The notes: generated from the letters alone by a model not told the origin. Shown: positions 12,001 to 24,503, counted from the stretch's first letter. The stretch: 64,000 nt of DNA from Brachynemurus nebulosus (GCA_035578155.1 JAPWDM010000009.1:5368001-5432000); one strand, 5' to 3'. Program-made: numbers and translations.

Positions 12001-12651
12001 AATTTGTGCCCAATTATCTAAAAATCATAAATTCTAAGTAATTTCTTAATTTTTCCTATACAACAGTATTAGAATTTACTTTAGAGGGAATAGCAAAATT
12101 TTCAAAATACCTACTACAAGACATATTATAGAAATACAATAATTATAATGGGGTTTTATGTCCGTGTTTCAAACTTTGTCTAATACAGACGCCACGCACA
12201 TCATTTTTCCTTTTATTTACAAAAACATCGACCTACAAGATTTATAAACTTAAGAAAATATTTTAAATACCAACATTATTATAGTTTCATTAACACAAAA
12301 AAATGTCTTTCTCAAAAACCAGATTGCAAAGAATGTTGGTTCAAAAATTTCTCTGATTTTCTGTAACCAAAATTTTGATGAATACCTGTTATTTTTTACC
12401 GAAAGTGGGCTCTTTCGGTCGCGAGAGACCTCAAAAAAATTCTGTCATACTTCTGGGCTTAAAACTCACCATGTCATCCGCTGTGTTAGCTGAATTTTCT
12501 TCAAGAAAATTCGGTAAGAATGGATATTTTTAAAATTTTTTTTTTTAGTCATTTAAGAATAGAAATGCATTATGTTTTTCAGTCAAACTAATAAGACTGA
12601 CGTGTTGTAACTTTTCAATTTCGGACTTCATCGATCACACTATATACACAC
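9020..12651. other. Unique AT-rich non-coding DNA
   Basis: I see no TIR pair, RNA gene or coding signal. There is a small local inverted repeat near 9055-9145 (TTTATAAACGAGCC and GGCGAGTTCATAAA). Poly(A) runs occur near 9840-9857 and 11875. Open frames are at most 83 codons and lack recognisable domains. Confidence 0.4.
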
Positions 12652-13772
12652 CGCGAGCTTAGTGTTACACTGTTCCATGTTGACTTTTTAAAACTGAGTT
12701 TGAAGTTTTGACATATTTTAAAATGTAATTTATATAATATGAATTAATTTTAATTTCCAAAGAAACAGGTATAGACAAATTACAGTATATCAAAATACTA
12801 TGTGCAACAATAACAAATTGAACGAAAAAATAATTTAGAACATCCAAATTCTTCGTGAAACATAGAACTTTTAATAAAATTATTTATACTTTTAGGAGAT
12901 GGAATTTTGATGTTTTGTTGATTTCTACCGTTCTTTAAGGAATTTTGATTAAATTTAAATTTATACACTGAGAAAAAATTACAGTAAAAATTACGGAGCT
13001 GCTACCGGTAAACCAGGCTCAAATGACCAGTCGGTAGGAAATTTTTATGAAGCCACAGTGCAATTTTTACTAAGCTAGACGGTAGACGCCATTTGTTATC
13101 TCTATTTTCTCCTTGAAACCTGTCTTTCAGCATCACTCTCACACAAGTATCACACATAACCGACGATAAACAGGCCGCACCAAAGTCATTTTGAATACCT
13201 AACTCACCAGCAGTTCGACCGTTACCAGTTTAGTAGGAGTGGAGCCATGTTATGTGTACCAGGAGTGTCATCATTTTTTTTTTATAATAAACTATTTAAC
13301 GGACTTTACATTTAAAACAAAGAATTGTTATTTGTGTTTCATGAAAATCGCATTATTTTATTATTGATAAAGAACTAATAATTACGATATAACAATTAAG
13401 ATTTTTATCTGTCTTGATGTTTATTGAAACATGTTTTTCCACAAATAATAAAAAACCACATAACATTTTTTCAATATTAATAATTTGATTTTAATCCTTA
13501 CTCTTCTATCAATATCTTTTTAAACTATTTTAATTCAATTATTTATAGCCATAGGGTAATTTTTACTATACTCATCGTACTTTTTCCTTTGCCTGTCACT
13601 TATGCTCGCATTACCAGAGAGCTCCGTAACTTTTTACTAGAAATTTCCGTAAAAATTACCGTATTTTTTTCTCAGTGTATAGATAGACAATGAAATGGAG
13701 AACTCTAATATGATGTGAAACAGCGCAAATCTCAAAAAAGTCGACATAGAACAGTGTAACACTAGGCTCGCG
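12652..13772. mobile_element. TIR element (CGCGAGCYTAGTGTTACACT), host of a nested MITE
   Basis: Inverted arms of about 45 bp lie at 12652-12698 and 13731-13772. The left reads CGCGAGCTTAGTGTTACACT then GTTCCATGTTGACTTTTT, and the right is its complement with a few changes. Between them sits a complete CACTGAG-ended element (12966-13677), so the outer element is the older insertion. No transposase is present. Target duplications of the outer element are not clear. Confidence 0.65.
12966..13677. mobile_element. CACTGAG-ended MITE (Chapaev/CMC-like), nested
   Basis: The left terminus CACTGAGAAAAAATTAC and the right terminus TATTTTTTTCTCAGTG are inverted repeats. The similarity runs about 35 bp inward to ACGGAGCT/AGCTCCGT with an indel. 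Flanking bases are TATA at 12962-12965 and TATA at 13678-13681, a possible 4-bp target duplication. CAC..GTG ends with a short duplication fit the CMC (CACTA/Chapaev) group; that placement is inference. The 712-bp interior has no open frame of note. Confidence 0.75.
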
Positions 13773-16700
13773 ACACGTAACAGAACGCATTAATAAACAT
13801 CGAACGAAAATACATAAAAAAACATAAAAAACATTGACATTTCTCAATTATCTTTTGATCAAATTTATTCGAAATTAATTCCGAACATAGAAACTAATAA
13901 AATATATCGGAAAAACACATGCATTGAGTCACGAAATGTGTAACAAAAACTCACTATACACATAATAATAACCACCGACCGCTAACTAAAGAAAATTCCC
14001 GTAACACCGCCCCTCACTCCAGGAACTCTCACCCCCTCCACCACTCTCATACCATCTTTTGTTTAAACATTTATCCGATGTACCTACCTATATGTATAGT
14101 TTATATGCATACACTACATTTCTGCATGCACCCCCTATTTCATCACTCCTACTCCCTGAGGGGGGTGGGGTGGGGGTGCTAGTAGTGGTGAATAAGCTGA
14201 GGTGGTTATTATTCGATCAGTGTTTTATATTTATCAAGAAAATATAACCTACCTATATCGGGAGAATGATTTGGTTTTATAGCAAATAGTTTGTAAATGA
14301 AATACATTCGTTTACGAATTCAGTTACGATTGACCCAAAAAATGATCACAAGCTATCGAATTTTCATTTTTTCTAAAATTGAGTGCTTGTGTCGATTCTG
14401 CGCAATTCTAGTTTAGTCAATAATGGCAGTCAAGAACGAATCGGATTAGAGCAAATGAAATTCTGTGTAGTTTTCGTGTAATCTACAACATGGTATCTTT
14501 GAACCCTGGTAATGCCAAATTTTAAACTTTCGAAATTTAGAAGATCCGAGGGAACAGTTTTTTTGGCACATTTTAAGCTATAGCTCCACCTGTGTAACCC
14601 CAATTCGCCAAAAAAATTTGTAAAAGTGTTTTTGAAATCCGCAAAAAATTACCAAAATACAATTAGTTAATTTTTTAGGATGCTAAACTTGCTCCAAATA
14701 ACAATATTTACCAAAAATATTTACCATGGCCGTTGAATTCGTGCCTCAAAAAAGCTTTTCTTATTTGACGCCCTAAACTACACTCTTGAAGAAACTTTAT
14801 TCCATTTTCCAATTTATAACCGAAATAAAAATGCAACTTTCTATACTTGACGACGGTAATTGCTGTGCTAAATTCAAATTTTTCCACCGACTAACGCCAA
14901 AAACCCGAAAATACTTCGCTACTAATAAAAGTGTTTCTAACCCCCCAGTATTTTTTACTGATTTCAAAATATAGTTATTGTACCCTGCCCCAGCATCACC
15001 AACACATGTGCTGGCTTCAAAAACACTGCGTAAAGTGTTTTACGAACAGTTACTTCCAGTGAGAGTTCGAATCCAACTTGTTTGTGATCACCGACCAACA
15101 CTTTAACCAATTTACAACTATTTTAAACATTATTAATACAAAATGAACATTATATTTATTTTTTGGTTCCCGACCAATTAATTCGTTAGACAAAGCCCGA
15201 CAATTAAATTGATACATTCTATAGTAGAAATCGATATATGATATCTCTTTCATCCATCTACTCTATACACGCATAAATAATAAATGGTCAAGTCACGTGA
15301 TTAAAATATGTTTGATTTATCGGTTTCGTATTGGTGATAATTTGTTGCGATAAGAAATAATATTTTTTTTACTTTTTTATTTCCTTTTATTAATTTTAAA
15401 TGAATAAAATGGTTCGTAAGTATTTGATACTGTTAGAAACAATAAAAATGTAATTTTCTACAGTCCTATGGGTAATTTGAATACGATAATACGATATATT
15501 GTTAGCCGATAGCGTGTTTATTAATGAAACTGATTAAAACCTATTGTTTTTTATACGTAGAATGGTTATAAAGTTTCTAAACTTTAACGTCAACTTAAGT
15601 ATTTAAACAGAATTGCAAAATTATATTTGTCGTTATCGAAAATATTTGACTTCAAATATTCGTAAACGGTGTATCGCATCAAACAATTCTGAAAATAAAA
15701 ATAAACTGGCAGTACGTTTTTGAGGCTGCTCTAGTATATTTTTGGAGTGGAATTGCAACACACCCCTTCACCGAACTTACCTCTAGAACGTAAAAAAAGG
15801 AATCAATATTCAAACTATTATTTAAAAAAAGAAAAACCAAAATATTATATTTCAAATAATAATAATTTATTATCAAAAATGATTATAATTTGTAATTCCA
15901 TGCTATTCAAATATTATAAATAACCAATAATATAGGTGTACCTATTTAAAAGAGATATATTTACGATCATTATTTTTTTTTTACTATACGCAACCATATA
16001 CGTAAGGAAAGAAAAAAATATTAAATTTTATTAATTTCCTTTAGATAAATTACAATAACAAAATATGTAGAACAGATAGCTATCAAAATAAAATAAATTT
16101 ATTTCCGAAAAAAATCTATAATTGGGTAGTAGACCAATACCAATTTTTTTTTTCGTTGCTTAGAAAACTCATTTTTTATTTTATTTGTTGTAAAAACGAA
16201 ATTTGATGAGATATACCTTCTGTTCACGCTATATGTATCGATTGACCCCGCAGATGGAAAACGGATGAAAAATTGACAATTAGAATCGGTAGATGAAATT
16301 TCATAATGGTCCGAGAACTGAGGGGTAATCTTAGAGCGGGTGCTCGAAGCCTGAAGTGCGTATTTTACAGCTTTTCTAGCATTTCCCCTAATGGTGTAAA
16401 TTTAATTTTTTTAGGGTGTATTTCCTCATACAATACATCAAAGTTTCATCTGCAGAAGACCACATTTTCACGCCAGTTTTCTTTACTTGACTGGCGAAAA
16501 TTTGATTAAGTTTTCTTACGAACTACTAGTATCTGTATTTGTTTCAAATTTCTTGAACTAACGTTTAGGAAGCGACAGAAGAGGGCATAGGGGAAATAAA
16601 CCTTATTTTGAAGGTCAATATTTCGCAGGATGGGTTTCAATAAAAAAAAAATACCCCTGTCACAGCATTCTACATAATATAGCGAATTTCCGTTTATAAA

Positions 16701-17273
16701 AATCCGTTTTTCTGTGATTTTTCATCCTTTTTGAGTGATTTTTCCTCCTCTTTCTAATGGTTTCAATTTTTTAACTTGAGAAAATTTTGGCAAAAAAGCT
16801 AATTTTTTTCACGAAAAATGCCCAAAAAAACCATGTTCCAGGCATCCAACATGGCTGGCCACCGAACTTGTCCAACGGTGTGGGACTAAATATAAATGTA
16901 ATATATAAATTTTAATGAATATTATTTTCGATTTCTAGGGACCTCAAAACAAATTTCTGGTCCCGGGCTCAAGTCGCGTCATGACAGTGGCTGTAATAGC
17001 TGAATTCCATTCTGGAAATTTGCTTAAAGATTTAAAAACCCACAATGCTAAAGCTGGAAATTCATATATTCTAACAAAAATTAGCTTATTCTAGATTTCT
17101 TTTTTTTTTTTTCATCCTAAAAATCCAAAAATATTCTGAAAATGGCTGGGCTAATATTTATCAAACCTGGTTACGAACAATTCCGCAATTATCAACACCA
17201 AAGAATTTTTTTTTAAATTGTAAATTTTATTTTTCGGTGTAAAGCCCCATAAAATTGTTTAAAATGCGCAATA
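13773..17273. other. AT-rich DNA with one C/G-rich island
   Basis: A C-rich then G-rich island occupies about 14000-14185. It includes CACCCCCTCCACCACTC and, near 14160, a run of G6, G4 and G5 separated by single T, which is close to a quadruplex motif. Apart from the short repeat at 16643-16690 the rest is unique. Open frames up to 67 codons are not convincing. Confidence 0.4.
16643..16690 (+). repeat. Short dispersed repeat, plus copy
   Basis: AAATACCCCTGTCACAGCAT followed by TCTACATAATATAGCGAATT matches the minus-strand reading of 5701-5748 and, less well, 25901-25949. The boundaries of the parent family are unknown. Confidence 0.55.
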
Positions 17274-17477
17274 GGGTAAAAGCCCCCTTTGTGGAACGGT
17301 ATCTAATTATGAACATTTACATATTAATGAAGTTATTTCTGAAAGAAATAGAATGATTGTTTTTCAATTTAAATTCACCTCGCATTTAAAGTTTCCTTAC
17401 TTAATTAAAGAAATAAATATGTAAATGTCAAAACTGTTCCAGTATTAGATACCGTTCCACAAGGGGGGCATTTACCC
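17274..17477. mobile_element. TA-flanked MITE (GGGTAAAAGCCCCC TIR), short copy
   Basis: The left end GGGTAAAAGCCCCCTTTGTG and the right end CACAAGGGGGGCATTTACCC are inverted repeats that continue into GGAACGGTATCTAAT and its complement. TA flanks each side (17272-17273, 17478-17479), as in Tc1/mariner-type insertion. The 204-bp element is mostly arms. The element at 42436-42873 belongs to the same family (shared GTAAAAGCCCC and GGAACAGTTTTGA blocks). Confidence 0.85.
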
Positions 17478-18047
17478 TACCTATTTTACAAAAATATATA
17501 TTGTTATTTTAAACAATATTTACAATTAAATTCTTCAATTAATCTTTCTTATTTAAAACAACATATTGTTTATTACAGATAAATTTAAAACTTTTACAAA
17601 ATATTTCGTTACTATTAATAAACGGTAACTTCCTGCGTACATATATTTGTTAATGTATGTAACACATTAAAAACTTTCTGCTGAAAATCACCGATTTAAA
17701 TAATTTATAATAATCATAATAATATTACACATATTATTATAGGAAATAATATAATATCAGAATGTATAATTTCTAAATGAACATTAATATTCGTATATAA
17801 ACGTCATATGTAGGTACACGTATCAAACCAAAGATAATGACAATATATTCCACTTAAATAATATCACCTATACGGAAAATGTGATGAAAAAGGAGGGAAA
17901 AGGTGCGTATTATTTCAACGCCGTTATTCAATATCAGCCAGATATTATGTAGGTACCGGTAATATTGTAGTGTCGATATCACACTAGTTAGAAAAGAAGA
18001 TTATTTATTATTCATGATACACGTATGAAGGCACATCAGACCATTGG
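17478..18047. other. Unique AT-rich non-coding DNA
   Basis: I see only AT-rich sequence with TATTATT-type low complexity near 17700-17760. No gene or repeat boundary is supported. Confidence 0.4.
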
Positions 18048-18055
18048 GTCCATAA

Positions 18056-18908
18056 TAGTGATGTTGAGCGGAGGAATAGTTAGTCGATTCGATCGACTGA
18101 AGTTGTTTTTCAGACAAAATTAATCATTAGTCGAAAATATCGAGTATTGTAGTGATGTCGAATAATTAATCGATTAATCGGCTTAGTCGACAAATTTTGT
18201 TTACTTTTAGTCACTTTTTAATCGACTATTTTACTGTCGACTAAATGACTAAAATGACTAATATTTTTTTAAATGACTAAAAACGATTAATTTAATAAAT
18301 TTTCTGCATTATTTTTAAGACTCGAAAAAATGAAAACTAAAAATTATTATCTTCTTTATGATTTTTTACTTTTAAGTGAATAATACATTGTAATATGTAA
18401 TTTTTTTTCTTTTTTTAAAAAAAAAATAGTAATAAAAGTCAGTAATTAAATTTAAAACATTGTTTTTGAAAGAGTTACAAAGGTTACCCTATTCATGTAT
18501 TCGACTAAAAATTTAATCAATTAATCGACTATTCTATGCTCGATATTTTCGACTAATGACTAATTTTGTCGGAAAAACAAATTTAGTCGATTAATCGACT
18601 AACTGCATCTTGACTCGACATCCATTGAATAGGCCACTCTAATCGACTAAATATTTAATCAAATTCATGAATAGGGTAACTAATATAATTTTTCCAAAAA
18701 CGAGGTTTTTTTTTAAATTTAATTATTGATTTAATTAGTCGTTTAAAACAATTAATCGACTAAAAAAAAAACAATACAAAAAAAAAAATTTAAAAATTAT
18801 TCATTTTAGTTATTTAGTCGAAAGTAAAATAGTCGACTAAAAAATGACAAAATTTAAACAAAATTAGTCCACTGAACCGATTAATCGATTAATCATCCGA
18901 CATTACTA
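18056..18908 (+). mobile_element. hAT-like MITE X, split by a second copy
   Basis: It begins TAGTGATGTTGA and ends CGACATTACTA, imperfect TIRs of the TAGTGATGTCGA type. The 8-bp flanks are GTCCATAA (18048-18055) and ATCCATAA (18909-18916), 7 of 8 identical, as expected for hAT insertion. The interior is full of AGTCGATTAATCGACT-like words. Compared with copies Y and Z, X is colinear only if 18150-about 18625 is removed, so a second copy inserted into it. No coding sequence. Confidence 0.8.
18150..18625 (-). mobile_element. hAT-like MITE Y nested in X, opposite orientation
   Basis: This copy reads in reverse relative to X and Z. It starts TAGTGATGTCGAATAATTAA on the plus strand and ends with GACTCGACATCCA. 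Reverse-complemented, it follows the same order of blocks as Z at 24504-25077: GCAGTTAGTCGATTAATC, GACAAAATTAGTCATTAG, CATGAATAGGGTAAC and a terminal GATTAATCGATTAATTATTC. The right terminus is eroded and its target duplication is not clear. Confidence 0.7.
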
Positions 18909-19229
18909 ATCCATAATCACTATGACTAAACTTTATTATCAGTGGTCCATAATCACTGTGATCTTACTACCCAATAGTCAACATTCATTTTTATAAAATA
19001 GCAATATTATTAATAATGAATTATTCATTTACAAAATTCATGTGGTCGTTTTCTTAGTTAGATGAGAACTTTTTAAGCCCAATGCCGTAAAACTCACAGC
19101 ATCAATGTTTAAACTTTTTCCATTTTTTTCACATTTTATTAAATTTTTAACTGGGGAAATTTTTTCAGTATTAATAAATTTCTTTTGAACTAACTGTAAT
19201 AAATTTTTATTTTTACACAATAGTACCTC

Positions 19230-19542
19230 ACTCATGTCAATTCCCAATATACAGTAGTAAGCTGTAGTACTTTGCACACCAGTCGTGTGTAAAGCGCAAA
19301 ATTATGCACAGCTTACCTAGATAGTATATTGTACCGTAAATAATCAGCTTCATAGTAGTCTTTTTTGATTTAGTAGTCAACCATTTTCTTTTAGTCCCAC
19401 CTTCATGTCAGTCCCCAATACACAGCGTAAAGATTAATAAACGTTTAGTAAGCTGTAGTAATAAAGTAAAAACTTTCGTAGAGCCGTATGTACCCTTACC
19501 CAAACAATATATTGTACAATAAATAAGCAACTGCATAGTGAT
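19230..19542 (+). repeat. Diverged local direct duplication
   Basis: Segments 19230-19360 and 19402-19542 share, in order, TCATGTCARTYCCCAATA, AGTAAGCTGTAGTA, ATATTGTACxxTAAATAA and GCATAGT-like blocks, with gaps. This is an old tandem duplication of about 130 bp. Two open frames of 70-79 codons on the minus strand lie across it and are not recognisable as genes. Confidence 0.5.
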
Positions 19543-19749
19543 CGTAGATAAAGTAAATATAACATCGCCTTTACAAAACTTTCTTCGTACAACAGAAGAT
19601 ATTATTATTAAAAGAAACATGAAGTTATATCAGTCAAAAGACAAATGCCGAACATTATTATGATTATCATGGAGGTGTAATGATTACCACCTCCCACTCC
19701 AATCCACCCCTCCGCCCCTTTCTCACCCCTCCACCATCACATTGACAAT

Positions 19750-20130
19750 ATCCCTCTCCGGAGAGGAGAGATTTGCCACGTGTTGTGTTATATAACCGGT
19801 TGAAGAAATCGGTCCGAATGCAAGGTGTGAGAAACCTGATTTTGGTTTAGTACCGCAATATTAGTTAGCAGTGTTAGTGTTGATGGTGGCGTTATATAGA
19901 TGGCGCTGCTGTATGTTTGCCTGCCAACGTGTGGTTTACGTCTTGCCGGTGTGGTTGGGCCGGGTGCCAAGAGAGTCGTTAAGTGAAAGTTTATATATAC
20001 TTGGTAGATAGTACGTTTTCACGTTGAGAGTAAAAGTGTTCTTTTCAAATGTTCACATCGGCGTGTATGAGTGTATTGGTGTGCTTTAAAGTCGACCACA
20101 AATATATATACACGCATATATGTATGTATG
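19750..20130 (+). promoter_or_regulatory. Promoter-like GC-richer patch, possible 5' exon
   Basis: Composition is clearly less AT-rich than the flanks. It contains a perfect palindrome CTCTCCGGAGAG near 19755, a CACGTG E-box near 19777, TATATAA at 19789-19795 and TTATATATAC at 19991-20000. A TTCACG start-like word sits about 30 bp after the second TATA. Further on there is TGTATGTATGTGTG, which contains GTATGT donor-like words. This is compatible with a core promoter and untranslated first exon reading rightward, but no coding exon follows in the window. All functional readings are inference. Confidence 0.22.
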
Positions 20131-20525
20131 TGTGTTAGGGAAAACCTTTTCTCAACTTATAATGTAATATATCTGCTATCTTATTTCTCAAATTTTATTT
20201 TACGAAAATTTATGTGTTTTATTAATAAGTTTAAATAATTATACGCGGCATTTCTTGATTCACCTAAAATTTGAACGATTCCATTCAATAATGTGACAAC
20301 TGTAAATGAATATAAATGAAATAGTATACGACAATAACTTTTACCGGGGAATTCTAGAGGGTAAATAGCTGTTTTAGAAACGTTCTCATATTTTCGATAC
20401 TTAGAAAGTGCTGATTTAAACTTGTTAACTCACGAAAATATTTTGTTTCCGAGACTACTCAAGTAGCGGAAGTATTGTGATCACTTTTGAAAAATAAAAA
20501 AAAATTTTCCCTCCAAAATAAAATT

Positions 20526-20930
20526 TTTTACGCACATTTTACGTTTTAGAGCCTCCTCGATAATTTTGATTTGGTATCTGTCCGTCTCTGTGTCGCCAGT
20601 TTGCATCAAGTGGTATAATTTCTGAACTATTCGATTGTTTTTAATGAAATTTTCAGAAATTATGCAGTTTGGTTCCTGATCCCCTATGAGTTTAATCGAA
20701 ATCGGAGTAACGGTAGCTACGCCGCTACCATATCATTCCATTAATATACTAAATTGCACCAAGTGGCATAACTTCTGAATTATTCAACAATTCTTTTTTA
20801 TGAAGTTGTCGGAAATTATACGGTCTGGTTCCTAGATGGTCCCCTACAAATTTCATTGCATTCGGAGTAATAGTATCCACGGCGCTACCATGAAATCCCA
20901 TTAAATGTCAATATCTTTTATTTACTGCTA
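20526..20930 (+). repeat. Dispersed repeat (TTTACGTTTTAGAGC family), with internal duplication
   Basis: It starts near GCACATTTTACGTTTTAGAG and ends near CATTAAATGTCAATATC. Internally two ~150-bp segments repeat: GCATCAAGTGGTATAATTTC .. CGGAGTAACGGTAG and GCACCAAGTGGCATAACTTC .. CGGAGTAATAGTAT. Reverse-complemented, 62930-63150 is colinear with a single-unit version, and 47126-47181 is a fragment. It may derive from a transposon, but the superfamily is not evident. Confidence 0.7.
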
Positions 20931-21877
20931 GTCCCACTTCGCTCAAATCTTTAATGTATTTTGGGGGTTAATTTCTAAAATATTTTTGCTATTATTTTAT
21001 AATTTAGCCTTTAAGTATTTTGAGTTACAACAATTTTTTATGAGCTTTAAGGCGAAAATATAATTTCACGGTATATATATTTGGTATATTAAAGTCATTT
21101 ACTAGTACGAGGAAGCTGTATGCCACACCCCATTGGCAGCGAATTTTTGTATGGCATAGAATGGAAGGAAATCGATATAAAAATATGCGCCAAAATTCGC
21201 GGCTTCATTTGAATTTCATTCTAGTTATTACTGATCCTAGCACTTACTAAGAAAAAACATTCAATTAAAATTATTTCGTCTAAGTTGTTTTGGTGACTTT
21301 TAGAGATATATTTAGGGAATTAGAAAATCTGATTAAATTTGTGCTCAAGACGCACTTGTCAAATCTTTTTTAACGAATTTCCCTATTCAGCAGGAATATT
21401 CACTATTCAGCTTTTACAGCCACTCTCGTAGTGAGATTTGAACCTGGATCTGTAACAGAAAGTTTTGAAATTATTTAAATCCTTGAACAGATTCTTTAAT
21501 CAGATTCGTCCGAGAGCTAGAACATGATTTTTTTGGGTATTTTTGCCAAAAGCTATAATTTAGAGGTTATCAAAATTTTTGTTTGTACCATCAGAGCAAG
21601 AAAAAAAATTACATAAGACGGTTTTTGAAAAAAATTGTTCAAAGTAAACTGGTTTTCGAGAAAAAATTTAAAAAAAAAAACTGATTTTAGTTTGTTTCAC
21701 AACCTAAATTTTTTAATTTATTGTGAAAATGTAGATGTAGTAACATTTTGTATATTTTGATGTCCCAGAACCACATATTGCTACTCCCAAAAATCACCGC
21801 TGGACAGAAGTTCTGTCGTTCTTCCCTTACCTCAAAGTTGCGAGTTTTTATTAAGCAAAAACTGACTTGTTAGATCT
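20931..21877. other. Unique AT-rich non-coding DNA
   Basis: I see no supported gene or repeat. Open frames are short and sequence is AT-rich throughout. Confidence 0.4.
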
Positions 21878-22454
21878 AACAAGGAACATCACGGGGGTGT
21901 ACCCCTCCGATTTTGTTTATTCTTTGATATGTTGTAGAACATCGAAAAATAAGAGACACGTATTTTTTTTAGCGGCTGTAAAACGATTTGAAGGGGTGAA
22001 ATCACCCTTCAAAAATTGGGGTAAAGACTTAATTTGTCAAACTTCTCGAAAACGGTAAGAGATAGAGCAAAAGTTTAAATTGGCGACATTACTATATTTT
22101 AAAGAGCTATCTACTGAAATGCAACTTGTTTAAATTACATCAACAGGGGTGGTTGGTTGGGGGTAAAAATTTAAGGGTTAACTTTGCGAAAAGAGGATAA
22201 AAAATACAATATATTAAAATTTTGTTTACAGATTTCAAATCTACGTGAAAAAATCTAATTGACCTGTTTTTGCCCAATTTTATAGCATTAAGTTTAGGGG
22301 TAAGTAACTAGAGGGTGACTGTGTTGACATAATCATACTATATTTGAGTAATTCAGGAATTTCTTCATGGAAAATAGCTTAAAACAATTATAACAACGTA
22401 AAAATGATATTCTCGAATTCAAAATTGCAAAAACTCCCCCGTGATGTTCCTTGT
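21878..22454. mobile_element. TIR element (ACAAGGAACATCACGGGGG)
   Basis: The left end AACAAGGAACATCACGGGGG and the right end CCCCCGTGATGTTCCTTGT are inverted repeats with about 19 bp perfect. The interior is ~540 bp with G-rich patches (GGTGGTTGGTTGGGGG) and a 63-codon frame at 21867-22058 that starts outside the TIR and is not recognised. The right end lies only 8 bp from a piggyBac-like element. Target duplications are unclear: left flank GATCT, right flank AAGATT. Confidence 0.6.
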
Positions 22455-22462
22455 AAGATTAA

Positions 22463-23384
22463 CCCTAGAATCATACGTACTCGTCAAAACGACGAACGAA
22501 CTTCTCTACCTGCTCCAATACTACAACTTGTCGGTGCCTGCTTGCTGTGAAACTTCTGTTATCTAATTTATTTGTTATTATAACACATAAGACGTATAAA
22601 TTTTGTTTATAGCTATTGCCGTTTTTTTTATACTGAAATAGTGTGCGTCAAAAGGACGACGATGTATGATTAACCCATAATTTTTTTTAAAGATTTTGTA
22701 CTCCACGTATAAAAGTTTTCCTAATTTTTCTAAAATTTATTAAAGATATGGATGTTATAACTAATTTATTCAATGATTATGATAATGTGAAAGATGATTA
22801 CAGCTGTTTGACTTATAGAGACGACATAATACTGAAGTTTTAATATATTGAATCGAAAACTAAAGAATGTGTTTCAAGTGACTTAATAAAAGGTTAACAA
22901 TTTATTTTGTGGAAAATATTTTAATTTTTATTATTTTTTGAGATCTTATTCTAAAAATTACTAGCAAATTTTAGAAAATTTACAAATGTGCCTAATGGGG
23001 AAATAACTACATATCTATAGGAATATTTATGACTGAGAAATTTCACATTCTGTAAAGTCGCACATGTCCACTGACTCATAATAGTTCATAAATTAATTAT
23101 TTGAAAGACAAGTTTTATGATACAATTGATGTATTTATCTATTTTTTGATTTTTATAGTAAAAATATGCTTTGATAAAAAGATTAAAAAAATTAATAAAT
23201 ATTTATATTAAGAAATTTTTCCAAATCCAATTTTTTTAAATATTTTGTTCGCTTTTGTAGTATTGTTATGTAAGAAAAATGTTTTTTGCAAATAAACTCT
23301 AAAACTCCCCGTAAAAAGTCCATTCGTCGAAACGACGCCGATGTATGATTAACTTGACTCGTAGACCAACGTATGATTCTAGGG
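22463..23384. mobile_element. piggyBac-like MITE
   Basis: The termini CCCTAGAATCATACGT and ACGTATGATTCTAGGG are a perfect 16-bp inverted repeat. The left flank is TTAA (22459-22462) and the right flank TTAT, a one-base variant. CCCTAG ends and TTAA targets define the piggyBac superfamily. Subterminal words repeat inside: CGTCAAAACGACGAACG, GACGACGATGTATGATTAAC and CGACGCCGATGTATGATTAA. A 31-codon frame from 22748 (MDVITNLFNDYDNVKDDYSC start) could be a coding scrap, but no DDD transposase core is seen. Confidence 0.85.
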
Positions 23385-24503
23385 TTATAACAGTTTGTGG
23401 CAGGAAACTAAAAACAGACTCTACTAAAATAACTATATTTTTGGTGGGGGGGGGGGGGGTGCGCCCTGACGACATACTGTACTCAAAACAATTGAATAAA
23501 ATTAAAATAATAAGTTAAATATTTGAATATCAATGATTTTACAAGTAATTTAAACTTCCCTCACTTTTTCCCAAACCACCAAAAATATGCGCATTAAACT
23601 TTTCTTCATACACCCTCGAAACATAGTATAAGACGGTAATATTTAAGGGTGTTGGGTATGTACATAGATGAGGGGTAATGCAGCGGGGAATGGGGAACAA
23701 AAATAGAATGTTTTTCGAGTTCCACAATATTACGCATACAACGAACGTTATTTGTTGACATTAGACGGATAAACATTTCGTTCGCACACACTTAGAATAC
23801 CTAGAAAAGACCCCGTTAAATAAATACGGGACGAGGGTGTGTGTGTCTATATTCCCATACAGATTTAGTAATTCAGATAAAACATGATTAAAATTATTAT
23901 TGCCGAAAATAGTAAACACCTTCTTTCTTATGTTGCAGGTACCGTCGAGACACCTAACTATACCACAATGTCCATAAATTTCGTTTAATTCGAAATTAAT
24001 TTAATTGTATTAAACTGTTTTAACCTCGCCGCTACCGATGTGCAATATATTGTATATCAAATTTATGTTATGTTAACATTATTTCGTAATTGAGAAATAA
24101 TTAAAAACTAAATTACGCTTCTTCAAAGGCGTAAGATTAAAATTTTTAATTAAAATAAACGCTTGTTTAAATCTTTGTCCAGTATGCTGAACAAAAGTAT
24201 GTTCATTGACTTTTAAAAATTTTTAAAAATTCGTAGCGAAGAAGTTAATGAAATTAACTGACAACAAATCTTTAATTTGCCTCGTAAATTAATTTTCCAG
24301 AAACTAAAATTACTAGTCAAAAATTTAAAAAAAAAAAAAAGTCAACGAAGTCTTAACTTTACCAGCCCATGTTTTGTTAAAATTGTTAAATTTTAACAAA
24401 ATACTTATTATTCGCACTTTACTCTTAATTCCAAATAATATCTAACAATGAAACGTAGATAATATATATATTTCAAATGTTTGACTGGTGCTCCAATTAC
24501 TAT
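23385..24503. other. AT-rich DNA with a long G-run
   Basis: A homopolymeric run of about 14 G lies near 23444-23459. A minus-strand frame of 62 codons at 23539-23727 is not recognised. The rest is unique. Confidence 0.4.

Noticed and set aside
22748..22843. 31-codon frame beginning MDVITNLFNDY inside the piggyBac-like element
   Set aside because: Too short and without transposase catalytic residues; noted only as a possible coding scrap.
23444..23459. Long G homopolymer as a functional motif
   Set aside because: A single homopolymer without further tracts; its length may also be an assembly uncertainty.
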